Assembly: GCA_031551265.1 (NCBI GenBank)
Contig: JAVBNU010000008.1
Location: forward strand, 1-21,975
Source of the DNA: JAVBNU01 sp031551265
Lineage (GTDB): Bacteria > Cyanobacteriota > Vampirovibrionia > Gastranaerophilales > Gastranaerophilaceae
Length of the DNA stretch: 21,975 bases
Direction of reading: 5' to 3'
The notes under the pieces are model-generated. The model saw only the letters and a program-made list of their open reading frames with translations, searched no databases and was not told where the DNA came from. Position 1 is the stretch's first letter; the number at the start of each line of letters is the position of its first letter. The position numbers and the translations under genes are program-made. This document shows positions 12,541 to 19,477 of this stretch, piece by piece.

Positions 12541-14469
12541 ATGTTGGAACTATTAGCACCTGCTCAGAATAAAGAATGCGCAATCGCAGCGATAAATTAT
12601 GGCGCTGACGCGATTTATATTGGCGCGCAATCTTTTGGTGCACGCAGAAAAGCAGGTAATTCGATTGAAGATATAAAAGAGATTGTCGACTATGCCCACA
12701 AATTTTATGTACGTGTTTATGTGACGATTAACACAATTTTGACCGATGGTGAAGTCATGGAAGCGAAAAAATTAATTTATGAATTATACAAAATCGGAGT
12801 TGATGCAATAATCATTCAGGATATGGGCCTCTTGGAGTTGGATTTGCCCCAGATACCTGTTTTTGCGAGTACTCAGTGTGATAACCGAACGCTTGAAAAG
12901 GTTAAATTCCTAGAAAACGTTGGATTTAGCAGAGTGATTTTGGCGCGTGAATTGTCACTGGAGCAAATCGGGGAAATTTGCAAAAACACTGATGTTGAAA
13001 TCGAAACATTCATCCACGGCGCGCTTTGTGTGTCGTATAGCGGGCAATGTTACATGAGTTATGCTAATGGCGGCCGTTCAGCCAACCGCGGCGGATGCGC
13101 GCAGCCATGCCGGAAGAAATACACACTTACGGACGAAGATGGAAAAATTATCGCAAAAGACAAATACTTATTGTCATTAAAGGACTTTAGCGCTGCTGCT
13201 CACATCAAAAAACTGGCCGAGGCCGGCGTCACCTCATTCAAAATTGAAGGGCGCCTAAAAGGCGTTGAATACGTCAAAAATGTCGTCGGGTTTTACAGGC
13301 AGTTGATTGATGACTTTGCAAAAAAAACATCTTCAGGGAAAGTGTTTTTGGATTTTGAGCCCGACATAGAAAAGTCTTTCAATCGCGGCTACACGGATTA
13401 CTCCCTATCCTGCCCCCCGGTGCGGGGGAAGGTGGTCCGTAGGACCGGAAGGGGGGTACGTTCTGAAACAAAAGATGATAAATGCATCTACAACTTCGAC
13501 ACGCCAAAATCAATCGGCAAAAAAGTCGGTAAAGTTACTAAAGTTGGTAAAAATTATTTTGAATACTCAGGTGAAGCTTTAAATCCTCAAGACGGGCTTT
13601 GTTACTTTGAAAATGGCGAATTAAAAGGCTTTTTAGTAAATAAAGTTGAGGGCAATAAAATATATCCTGCCATAAGCAGGCTGCCAGATAAGTTGTGCTG
13701 TACCAACGCTCCTTCAAAAAATACCCCCCTTTCGCCCTTCGGGCACTTTCCCCCTCAAGGGGCGCAAGAAAAAGCCTCACAAATGCCAAACGTGCAAACA
13801 ATCTTATTTCGTAATCAGGATGTTAAGTTTGAAAAACAGCTTGCCAACTCAAAAACATGCCGTAAAATCGCTGTGAATTTTACAGTCTGCGACGATAAGA
13901 TAATAGCAGTTGACGAAGACAAGAATTCCGTAACGTTAGCCTACAAGTCGGAGGAGCAGGCGAAAAATCCTGAAAAGATGCGTGATACGTTTACTGCGCA
14001 ATTGAAAAAAACCGGCGAGAGTGATTTTTACGTAGAACATATAGAGGTAAATTCTGAAAAACTGCCATTTTTGACTGTTTCAGGAATTAATGACTTGAGA
14101 CGTAAAATTCTTGAAATGCTTATGGCAGAACGACTAAAAAATTACAAACGTTTGACTCAAAAACCTTTGAAAAAAGCTCAATTCGTTAAACAAAATTTGA
14201 ATTATACAGCCAATGTGCATAATAAGTACGCACAACGGTTTTATGAAAATTGCGGTTGTTGTGTCGAGGAAAAATCTCTCGAGAGTGGAAAAAACACGTC
14301 AGGTAAAGTTTTGATGACAACAAAACATTGTCTGAAACGAGCGTTTAACCTCTGCGGGAGCGACAAAAAACTTTTTCTCATTGATGAGCAAGGTAAAAAA
14401 TACGCTTTAATCTTCAATTGTCAGGCATGTGAAATGGAGATTAAACACGACACAATAACGAAATGTTAA
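12541..14469 (+). CDS. rlhA: U32-family protein of the RlhA type (23S rRNA hydroxylation), with two palindromic insertions
   Basis: RlhA (YdcP) of E. coli hydroxylates C2501 of 23S rRNA with prephenate as a cofactor source. The 642-aa product aligns by eye along the whole N-terminal U32 domain: GADAIYIGAQSFGAR (21-35), VTINTIL, IIQDMGLLELDLP, FASTQCD, and the U32 signature ETFIHGALCVSYSGQC (155-170). Four cysteines (C163, C170, C186, C190) fit the Fe-S ligands of the family. It then has FKIEGRLK, FNRGYTDY and FDTPKSIGKKVGKV, and a DUF3656-like C-terminal part. Compared with E. coli there is excess sequence exactly where GC-rich palindromes lie (codons about 287-307 and 394-410). The frame stays open through both. 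A related tRNA hydroxylase (TrhP) is the main alternative, but the long C-terminal region favours RlhA. Confidence 0.85.
   Translation: MLELLAPAQNKECAIAAINYGADAIYIGAQSFGARRKAGNSIEDIKEIVDYAHKFYVRVYVTINTILTDGEVMEAKKLIYELYKIGVDAIIIQDMGLLELDLPQIPVFASTQCDNRTLEKVKFLENVGFSRVILARELSLEQIGEICKNTDVEIETFIHGALCVSYSGQCYMSYANGGRSANRGGCAQPCRKKYTLTDEDGKIIAKDKYLLSLKDFSAAAHIKKLAEAGVTSFKIEGRLKGVEYVKNVVGFYRQLIDDFAKKTSSGKVFLDFEPDIEKSFNRGYTDYSLSCPPVRGKVVRRTGRGVRSETKDDKCIYNFDTPKSIGKKVGKVTKVGKNYFEYSGEALNPQDGLCYFENGELKGFLVNKVEGNKIYPAISRLPDKLCCTNAPSKNTPLSPFGHFPPQGAQEKASQMPNVQTILFRNQDVKFEKQLANSKTCRKIAVNFTVCDDKIIAVDEDKNSVTLAYKSEEQAKNPEKMRDTFTAQLKKTGESDFYVEHIEVNSEKLPFLTVSGINDLRRKILEMLMAERLKNYKRLTQKPLKKAQFVKQNLNYTANVHNKYAQRFYENCGCCVEEKSLESGKNTSGKVLMTTKHCLKRAFNLCGSDKKLFLIDEQGKKYALIFNCQACEMEIKHDTITKC
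13399..13459 (-). repeat. GC-rich two-hairpin palindromic element inserted in rlhA (copy 1)
   Basis: Read on the minus strand the element starts TACCCCCCTT, has a hairpin CGGTCC-TA-CGGACC, then ACCTT, then CCCCC paired with GGGGG around GCACC, and ends GCAGGA with a short tail. It adds about 20 codons between TDY and FDTPK without a stop. It is in the opposite orientation to copy 2. Confidence 0.75.
13721..13770 (+). repeat. GC-rich two-hairpin palindromic element inserted in rlhA (copy 2)
   Basis: It starts TACCCCCCTT, has a hairpin GCCC-TTC-GGGC, then ACTTT, then CCCCT paired with AGGGG around CA, and ends GCGCAAGA. The order of parts is the same as in copy 1 while the stem sequences differ. 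It encodes the peptide TPLSPFGHFPPQGAQE, foreign to the U32 family. Confidence 0.7.
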
Positions 14470-14573
14470 GTAAATATCGTTGAATTATAATTATGTAAAG
14501 ACTTGAATTTAATCTTTTGCGCGCTGTGTTAAGAAATGTAAATACGAATTTTTGAGCTGGAAAGGTAGGCGAC

Positions 14574-14688
14574 TTGTACTTTTTAGCGATTCAGTGTATA
14601 ATGACGGTGTCATACAACTAGCAACTAAATTTATGTTCAAACTTTAACTAGTTATAAGATAAAAATAATAGAAATGTGTGTATATAAT
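14574..14688 (+). promoter_or_regulatory. Two candidate promoters of the 129-aa protein gene
   Basis: The distal one is strong: TTGTAC (14574-14579), 17-bp spacer, TATAAT (14597-14602). Both hexamers and the spacing are identical to those of the ompH-like gene. The proximal one is a TATAAT at 14683-14688 without a clear -35, giving a leader of about 14 nt. The distal promoter would give a leader of about 100 nt. Confidence 0.6.
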
Positions 14689-14708
14689 ACAGTGAAAGGA
14701 AGGCAATT

Positions 14709-15098
14709 ATGACAGTACAACCATTAAGTGCCCAAGGACAAAATGATATGAATCTTTTAAAAGGTGCTCTGCAAGCTATGGAACAACGTAACCCATCAAT
14801 GGCTCCCGCATGGGAAAGTGACGCAGCTAGAATGGCGCGAGCAGGAAGAGAAGCAGATGTATTCTCAGCAGTTAAACTTGGTCCATCTACATCGCCGACA
14901 GGTAAGGAATCAAAAGGCATCTGGAATTCGACTAAAGGCTTTTTCTCTAAAGCCGGCAAAGCAGTAGCTAACTTTATGTGGCACAGCAGAAATGCATACA
15001 CCAGAGTTCTTACTATTGGTGGCGCGCTTGTAGCTGCAGGCGTAGCGGCTTGGGGCGCAACAAAAGTATTTGGTGCTGAAAAAGAAGGTAACTACTAA
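14709..15098 (+). CDS. Uncharacterised small protein with a C-terminal membrane segment
   Basis: I do not recognise this 129-aa protein. It has an excellent ribosome binding site (AAAGGAAGG, 5 nt from ATG) and two candidate promoters, so it is probably well expressed. The N-terminal 60 residues are polar and Ala/Met/Gln-rich without a signal peptide. A helix with lysines (about 71-92) precedes a hydrophobic, Ala/Gly-rich segment at 100-121 (VLTIGGALVAAGVAAWGATK) and a short charged tail EKEGNY. That is a tail-anchored layout with most of the protein in the cytoplasm. It is a monocistronic gene with its own terminator. Other frames over the same region are also open but lack such signals. Confidence 0.75.
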   Translation: MTVQPLSAQGQNDMNLLKGALQAMEQRNPSMAPAWESDAARMARAGREADVFSAVKLGPSTSPTGKESKGIWNSTKGFFSKAGKAVANFMWHSRNAYTRVLTIGGALVAAGVAAWGATKVFGAEKEGNY

Positions 15099-15127
15099 TT
15101 AATAACCTTAATTAGGAAATAAAAAAT

Positions 15128-15163
15128 AAAGAGAAGCCGGCATTTTCGTTGGCTTCTCTTTTT
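15128..15163 (+). terminator. Rho-independent terminator of the 129-aa protein gene
   Basis: AAAGAGAAGCC (15128-15138) and GGCTTCTCTTT (15151-15161) form an 11-bp stem around a 12-nt loop, ending in a T-run. It begins 30 nt after the stop codon. Confidence 0.85.
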
Positions 15164-15186
15164 GTGTTTTGAAACCCAAATGATTT

Positions 15187-15220
15187 GATGGGTTGAATGA
15201 AATTGTTCAACCCATCCTAC
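15187..15220 (-). repeat. REP-like palindrome, GTAGG foot, long stem
   Basis: On the minus strand GTAG is followed by GATGGGTTGAA, an 8-nt loop and TTCAACCCATC, an 11-bp perfect stem. It is the longest-stemmed member of the GTAGG set in the window. Confidence 0.7.
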
Positions 15221-15282
15221 AGTCTGAAATATATTTACCTAGACAATTAATTCACCGTTAAACTTATGCACTCATTTTTCGT

Positions 15283-15450
15283 GCTGTCATGCCGGAACGC
15301 AGATTGCTGTAAGTCAATAAAAGCGTAAATATCCGGCATCTTACCAATTAACAAATGAAATCATTATTGGAATGGGCATCCGAAGAGGGAAAGATACCGG
15401 ATATACACGACAGCCTTATTCTTCAACACTTTATGCTCCGGTATGACAGC
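15283..15450. repeat. 168-bp element with nested inverted repeats
   Basis: The outer arms are GCTGTCATGCCGGA (15283-15296) and TCCGGTATGACAGC (15437-15450), one mismatch over 14 bp. The inner arms are ATCCGGCATCTT (15331-15342) and AAGATACCGGAT (15391-15402), one mismatch over 12 bp. There is no convincing reading frame inside. The layout is MITE-like, without a visible target-site duplication. The rest of the 15221-15529 stretch holds only a small TGCGG/CCGCA hairpin. Confidence 0.6.
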
Positions 15451-15529
15451 AAGCTGGGTTATCGAATCCAAAATTTTAACTGGACAGTAGTGGCATCAGG
15501 TGCGGGATGACCGCATATTGGGTAATAGA

Positions 15530-15553
15530 GTAAGGTGGGTTCCCTAACCCACC
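15530..15553 (+). repeat. REP-like palindrome, GTAAGG foot
   Basis: GTAAGGTGGGTT, CCCT and AACCCACC form an 8-bp stem. The foot matches that of the degenerate unit at 3651-3674. Confidence 0.65.
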
Positions 15554-15563
15554 GAAATCATTA

Positions 15564-15586
15564 TGTTGGGGTGCTGCATTCCAACA
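15564..15586. repeat. Imperfect palindrome next to the REP unit
   Basis: TGTTGGGGT, GCTGC and ATTCCAACA form an imperfect stem resembling the GTTGGGG/CCCCAAC core of 3479-3502 but lacking the GTAGG foot. The remaining 86 bp to the EF-hand gene contain its ribosome binding site and presumably its promoter. Confidence 0.45.
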
Positions 15587-15672
15587 TTCTATCGCCCAAT
15601 AATAAATCAAACGTAGGAGTTCTTTTGTGCGGTTCGGGCGTAAAATAAAATCAGACTTGGAGGATTATACGT

Positions 15673-16125
15673 ATGGATTTATCGACTATTGGGAAAGTTA
15701 GTCTTGTTGCATCGGCTGCTGATGTAGTTAAATCAGCTTTTGAGGATAAGGATGTAAAGGATTTCGAAAAGTATTTGAACGAAAATTTTTATAAAATGGA
15801 TAAAAATAAAGATTACAAATTAACGCGCGAAGAAATCGCAGAGGCGCTCAAAGCCGATGTCGATAAAAAGTCTCCTATTTCCCTGGATCAGCTGGAGAGT
15901 ATGTTTACCAAATTAGATTTGGACAAAAACAACTGCATTTCGTTAAGAGAAGTCCTGCCTGATCACAAACTCTCAAATGCTATCAGGTCAGCGGTAGGCG
16001 AAGTTGGCTCAAGCTCGAATCTCAATGTTGTCGGGCAAAACATGGCTAAAAAAGTCTGTCAGGCATACAACCTGACTGATGACGCAACCAAATTTGTAGC
16101 AACTGCAATCAGCAGCCTGAAATAA
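15673..16125 (+). CDS. EF-hand calcium-binding protein
   Basis: The 150-aa protein contains two canonical EF-hand loops. The first is D43-K-N45-K-D47-Y-K49-L-T51-R-E-E54. The second is D82-L-D84-K-N86-N-C-I-S90-L-R-E93. Side chains at positions 1, 3, 5, 9 and 12 suit Ca2+ binding, although the usual Gly at position 6 is Tyr and Asn. The loops are 39 residues apart, as in a paired EF-hand domain. There is no signal peptide, so it is probably cytoplasmic. The C-terminal 50 residues are helical and of unknown role. GGAGG lies 9 nt before the ATG. The next gene starts 12 nt after the stop, so the two form an operon. Calmodulin-like signalling is possible but not shown. Confidence 0.82.
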   Translation: MDLSTIGKVSLVASAADVVKSAFEDKDVKDFEKYLNENFYKMDKNKDYKLTREEIAEALKADVDKKSPISLDQLESMFTKLDLDKNNCISLREVLPDHKLSNAIRSAVGEVGSSSNLNVVGQNMAKKVCQAYNLTDDATKFVATAISSLK

Positions 16126-16137
16126 GGATAAATTTAT

Positions 16138-16545
16138 ATGCTCAGACCCGGAGTAATCATAGCTGTTATTCTTGGCTTGAGTGTTTTTATGCCGTATTTT
16201 GCTGAATACAAGTTTTCCATGACCTGCAATCCTCATCTAAAAACCTGTGAGCGGACTATTTACACGATTGACGGTCGTGTTAAACGAAACAAAATATTTT
16301 CCCTCAATAATATTAACAAAGTCAAAAAAACAATAACCCGATACAAAATCACGACTGATGATAAAAAAAACACGTCGCTAACAGTGGGTGAATACAGGAT
16401 TTTTTATGAGGGCTTCCATTCACAAAAAGACGCTGTGCTGGAACACTCGTACACGAAAAGGTTCCCTTATGTTTCAACGATGTTTATCGTAGCGCTTTTG
16501 GTTGTGACATTTTTGCCGGTAAAACCAAGACCAAAAAAACAATAA
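16138..16545 (+). CDS. Small two-helix membrane protein, co-transcribed with the EF-hand gene
   Basis: I do not recognise this 135-aa protein. It has a hydrophobic segment at about 5-23 (GVIIAVILGLSVFMPYFA) and another at about 110-127 (YVSTMFIVALLVVTFLPV), with a basic C-terminal tail PRPKKQ. The roughly 85-residue region between them is polar, basic and beta-rich, with one Cys pair (CNPHLKTC). The positive-inside rule puts the tail in the cytoplasm and the central domain probably outside. AAGGA precedes the ATG. It may sense or anchor something for the EF-hand protein, by proximity only. It converges on the MMPL gene with 5 bp between stop codons. Confidence 0.72.
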   Translation: MLRPGVIIAVILGLSVFMPYFAEYKFSMTCNPHLKTCERTIYTIDGRVKRNKIFSLNNINKVKKTITRYKITTDDKKNTSLTVGEYRIFYEGFHSQKDAVLEHSYTKRFPYVSTMFIVALLVVTFLPVKPRPKKQ

Positions 16546-16550
16546 CAGAG

Positions 16551-18677
16551 CTACTTATCTGCAATTAAAAGCAAGCTGAAAAGATATGAGACAGTCAGCC
16601 CGACAAAAACCACGAAACCCAGCGAACTTATAAGCTTGAAACTTGTCAACGAGAGCAAAAAGAACGAAAGCACACTTGTTATACAAGAAATCAGAACTGC
16701 GTCACGTGATTTTTGTATCCCGCTTGAGCGAAAAACTGCATAGTTAAGGCTAAATCCCACAATCAGAAATGCTGATAAAATATGGAATATATTCAACGGC
16801 TGGTGCATGAAGCCAAGTACTGCAAAACTAAACATCATACCTAAAATCGATGGAATTGCGATTTTAACAGCATTCTTAGGTTTATAAATTATTGCCAGAA
16901 TAGCCAATAAAGCTATAAATAACGGCAAAATCAATTTCATACAATTTTGTCGGCATTTTTTCATTTCTACCGAAATGTCTTTCACCGGGTTAAAATATTT
17001 GACGTCTTTGATGCCGGCAAATATTTCAGGTGACTGCACATCGTACAAAACCATAAGCGATGTATTTTTGTTAATCATAAAATCTTCGAAACACGGGTAT
17101 TTTTCTTTGTTGTATGTGAGTATTTTTTCATCGGATTTTATGAGATTATCTTTTTCTTTCGGAGTCAAAAATGTTGCATAGGAAGTCAGTTTAGTATTAT
17201 AGAGTTCTTTTACAAGCTTTTGATTTTGCTGCTGCATATTGATTGAAGGAATAAACCGACTCAACGACAGGTACTGAAAATTATGCTCTGATAATTTTTG
17301 CGCAATCTCTTCTTCTTTCTGCATCAGCAGTTGAAAATCAGAGGATGTTACGGTTAAAAACGACACGTTCGTTGGCTGCCCTGAAATATCTTTGAACAAT
17401 TTTTCTGCTTGCAGCAGTTTTTTTGATGGAACGTACATTTCACGAATATCATCACTGAATTTTACTTTTGTCACGCCAAAAATGCATATTAGCAAAAAAC
17501 AGGCAGTTACAATAACTTTGGTTTTTTTACTGAAATTAAACTGTGGCATTATACTTCGCTCGGGGTAGTTCATGCCGGAATTTAACAGCGGGAAAAACAA
17601 AACTACAAGTAAATACGCGCCAATTAGCCCAAACGCTGTAAAAACAGTAATTTGTTTTAACAAGCCAATATTTGCAAACAGAAGCGCCAAGAAAGCTCCT
17701 GCAGTTGTGAACAAGCTGACAGTCAATGCTTTCAGTATCTTCTTCAAATCTTTTTCAACAAAAAAGTGCAGCGAATAATCAATCGAAATCCCTATCAATG
17801 TGGTCGAAAATACAAAAGTCAAAATATGTATTGCGGGGAAAAGCAGTGAAGTCACGCAATACCCGCATAAAATTCCGAATAAAATACTTACCATAATCGG
17901 CACAAGTATTTTGACAGACCTGAAATAATAGTAGCAAATTGACATTATAAAAATTGTGGAGACAGCGCAAATCAAATTGATATCGAAAATTGATTTTGAG
18001 CTTGCATAGTAAGAGTGAATTGGCGCGCCTGTTACGTAAATTTTGATTTCGTCATTGGATAATTTTTTCTGCAATTTTACTATTTTGGACATTTCTGCGT
18101 TAAGCAAATCGGTTTTGCCTGATATATCTTTTTTGAAGTCTAAAGTTGCGTATTCATAGTATTTGTCATTAAATTCAATAAGCTCAGCTTCGCCATAGCC
18201 GCTGCTTTTGAGGCTTAAGATATATTCAGAAAAAAGCACAAACGGATCTTCATTAACCGGCAAAAGAGAAATACCCAAAGGGCTGTAGAGTCTTTCCATG
18301 CTTTGACGTTCAAGTATTTCATATTTCTTATCCTGCAAAAGTTTTGCAGAATTATACGTCAAAAAGTTGTTCGGATATTTTTTATATTCATCCAAAATCC
18401 AGCTATAATCATTCATTTCAAACTTTGATTTGTCAATTTCTTTTAAAAATGAATCTTTAGTTTCTTCAATTAAATCCGCGTCATCACTTTCAAATGTAAC
18501 ATTTATTCGGGAAGCATATTTACCACTCAAGCTAACCAACAAATCGTCGTGTTCAGAGTGAGTCAAAATAGCTCGCAAAATATTTGTCTCAACAGGTTTA
18601 ATATGAAAAGCCGTGTAGCAAAATAAAACTATAAAAACTGATATAAACGCTATTCTAAATAAATTTATCTTATTCAC
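16551..18677 (-). CDS. MMPL/RND-family exporter
   Basis: The 708-aa protein has the duplicated RND layout. TM1 is at 7-25, followed by a large exoplasmic domain (about 30-225) and helices at about 233-252, 256-280, 283-305, 315-337 and 343-365. The second half has a TM at 387-405, a domain at 410-575 and helices from 580 to 705. Family members export lipids, glycolipids or hydrophobic metabolites using the proton gradient. The proton-relay motif in the first half is intact (GISIDYSLHFF, D300-Y301), but its counterpart in the second half reads GFSLNYAVF, with N645 where Asp is expected. The start is GTG at 18677, with a TATAAT ending 6 nt upstream and no Shine-Dalgarno site. It stands alone without lipid-synthesis neighbours, so the substrate is unknown. 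Confidence 0.85.
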   Translation of the reverse strand: MNKINLFRIAFISVFIVLFCYTAFHIKPVETNILRAILTHSEHDDLLVSLSGKYASRINVTFESDDADLIEETKDSFLKEIDKSKFEMNDYSWILDEYKKYPNNFLTYNSAKLLQDKKYEILERQSMERLYSPLGISLLPVNEDPFVLFSEYILSLKSSGYGEAELIEFNDKYYEYATLDFKKDISGKTDLLNAEMSKIVKLQKKLSNDEIKIYVTGAPIHSYYASSKSIFDINLICAVSTIFIMSICYYYFRSVKILVPIMVSILFGILCGYCVTSLLFPAIHILTFVFSTTLIGISIDYSLHFFVEKDLKKILKALTVSLFTTAGAFLALLFANIGLLKQITVFTAFGLIGAYLLVVLFFPLLNSGMNYPERSIMPQFNFSKKTKVIVTACFLLICIFGVTKVKFSDDIREMYVPSKKLLQAEKLFKDISGQPTNVSFLTVTSSDFQLLMQKEEEIAQKLSEHNFQYLSLSRFIPSINMQQQNQKLVKELYNTKLTSYATFLTPKEKDNLIKSDEKILTYNKEKYPCFEDFMINKNTSLMVLYDVQSPEIFAGIKDVKYFNPVKDISVEMKKCRQNCMKLILPLFIALLAILAIIYKPKNAVKIAIPSILGMMFSFAVLGFMHQPLNIFHILSAFLIVGFSLNYAVFRSSGIQKSRDAVLISCITSVLSFFLLSLTSFKLISSLGFVVFVGLTVSYLFSLLLIADK

Positions 18678-18713
18678 AATGAAATTATAACAGAATAGTA
18701 TACATAATGACCA
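18678..18713 (-). promoter_or_regulatory. Predicted leaderless promoter of the MMPL gene
   Basis: On the minus strand TGGTCA, an 18-bp spacer, TATAAT (18689-18684) and TTCATT lead directly into the GTG at 18677. The spacing is the same 6 nt seen for rlhA and higB. Confidence 0.55.
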
Positions 18714-18922
18714 AACAGATATATGAAGTTTTTAAAATGAGATGAATATTATACTTAGCGCAAGGTTATGCCATTTTCGGTAATATTAGATATTCACATA
18801 CAAGGCTTTTTGTAATTTATATAAAGTTAATTTTTTAGCAAATACAGTATACAGTAATAATATTACATGCTAAAATAATTCATAGTCACAGACGGGAATG
18901 CTTACCCCATTTAGGAGGGTTT

Positions 18923-19477
18923 ATGAGTAAGAAAATAATAGTATTTTCAGGGAAACAATTATCAGGAAAAGACGCAGTCGCTAAAATTCTACTGAGCTAC
19001 TTATCTGACTTCAGAAGAATAGGGCTTGGCGATGCTATAAAACTTGAATATATGGAGCAAACCGGCATACCACTTTCTGAAATAGAGACCAATAAAGCTC
19101 AGTACAGAGGCGATTTGATTGCACTTGGAAACAAGCGCCGCACGGAAGATGCTGATTATTGGATTAAAAAAATTATTAATTTCCCATATAACATTGTTGT
19201 TCCTGACATGCGTATGAAGCGCGAATTAGACTACTTCAAAGCCGCTAATGCTTTTACCGTCAGAGTTGAAGCAACCGTTGAAACACGCCAAAGCAGGGGC
19301 ACTCTCTCTAATCAGGATGATATCACAGAAACTGAGTTGGACGATATTCTGGGCTGGGATTATGTTATCCACAATAACGGCTCGCCTGAGGAATTGAAAG
19401 TTGAAGTCTCGAAACTCTTTGAATACCTCAAAGAAACGTACTTCCACAACGATATTCCGTTACAGCAATATTTCTAA
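18923..19477 (+). CDS. P-loop kinase resembling animal-type phosphomevalonate kinase / dNMP kinase
   Basis: The 184-aa protein opens with KKIIVFSGKQLSGKDAVAKI, a P-loop (GKQLSGKD, residues 10-17) in the form found in the nucleoside-monophosphate-kinase fold. From memory, its order of motifs parallels the animal phosphomevalonate kinase family (PF04275): SGKxxSGKD, a YR..LI..G..KR..D segment, a P/S-D-x-R strand end (VVPDMRM), TVRVEATVETRQSRG as lid arginines, a DD.TE.ELDD acidic stretch and WDYVIHNNGS. Some PMK residues differ (Q for R in the P-loop, RM for RR), so the substrate could be another phosphorylated small molecule such as a deoxynucleotide. AGGAGG lies 4 nt before ATG. It is monocistronic between the divergent MMPL gene and flagellin, with no mevalonate-pathway genes beside it. 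Confidence 0.65.
   Translation: MSKKIIVFSGKQLSGKDAVAKILLSYLSDFRRIGLGDAIKLEYMEQTGIPLSEIETNKAQYRGDLIALGNKRRTEDADYWIKKIINFPYNIVVPDMRMKRELDYFKAANAFTVRVEATVETRQSRGTLSNQDDITETELDDILGWDYVIHNNGSPEELKVEVSKLFEYLKETYFHNDIPLQQYF

Noticed and set aside
13538..13801. Minus-strand frame encoding an APLEGESARRAKGG-like peptide inside rlhA
   Set aside because: This is the reverse reading of the inserted palindromic element. Such peptides are a common artefact of dispersed repeats.
14764..14967. 67-codon alternative frame within the 129-aa protein gene
   Set aside because: It lacks a ribosome binding site, while the main frame has a near-ideal one plus a coherent membrane segment and terminator.
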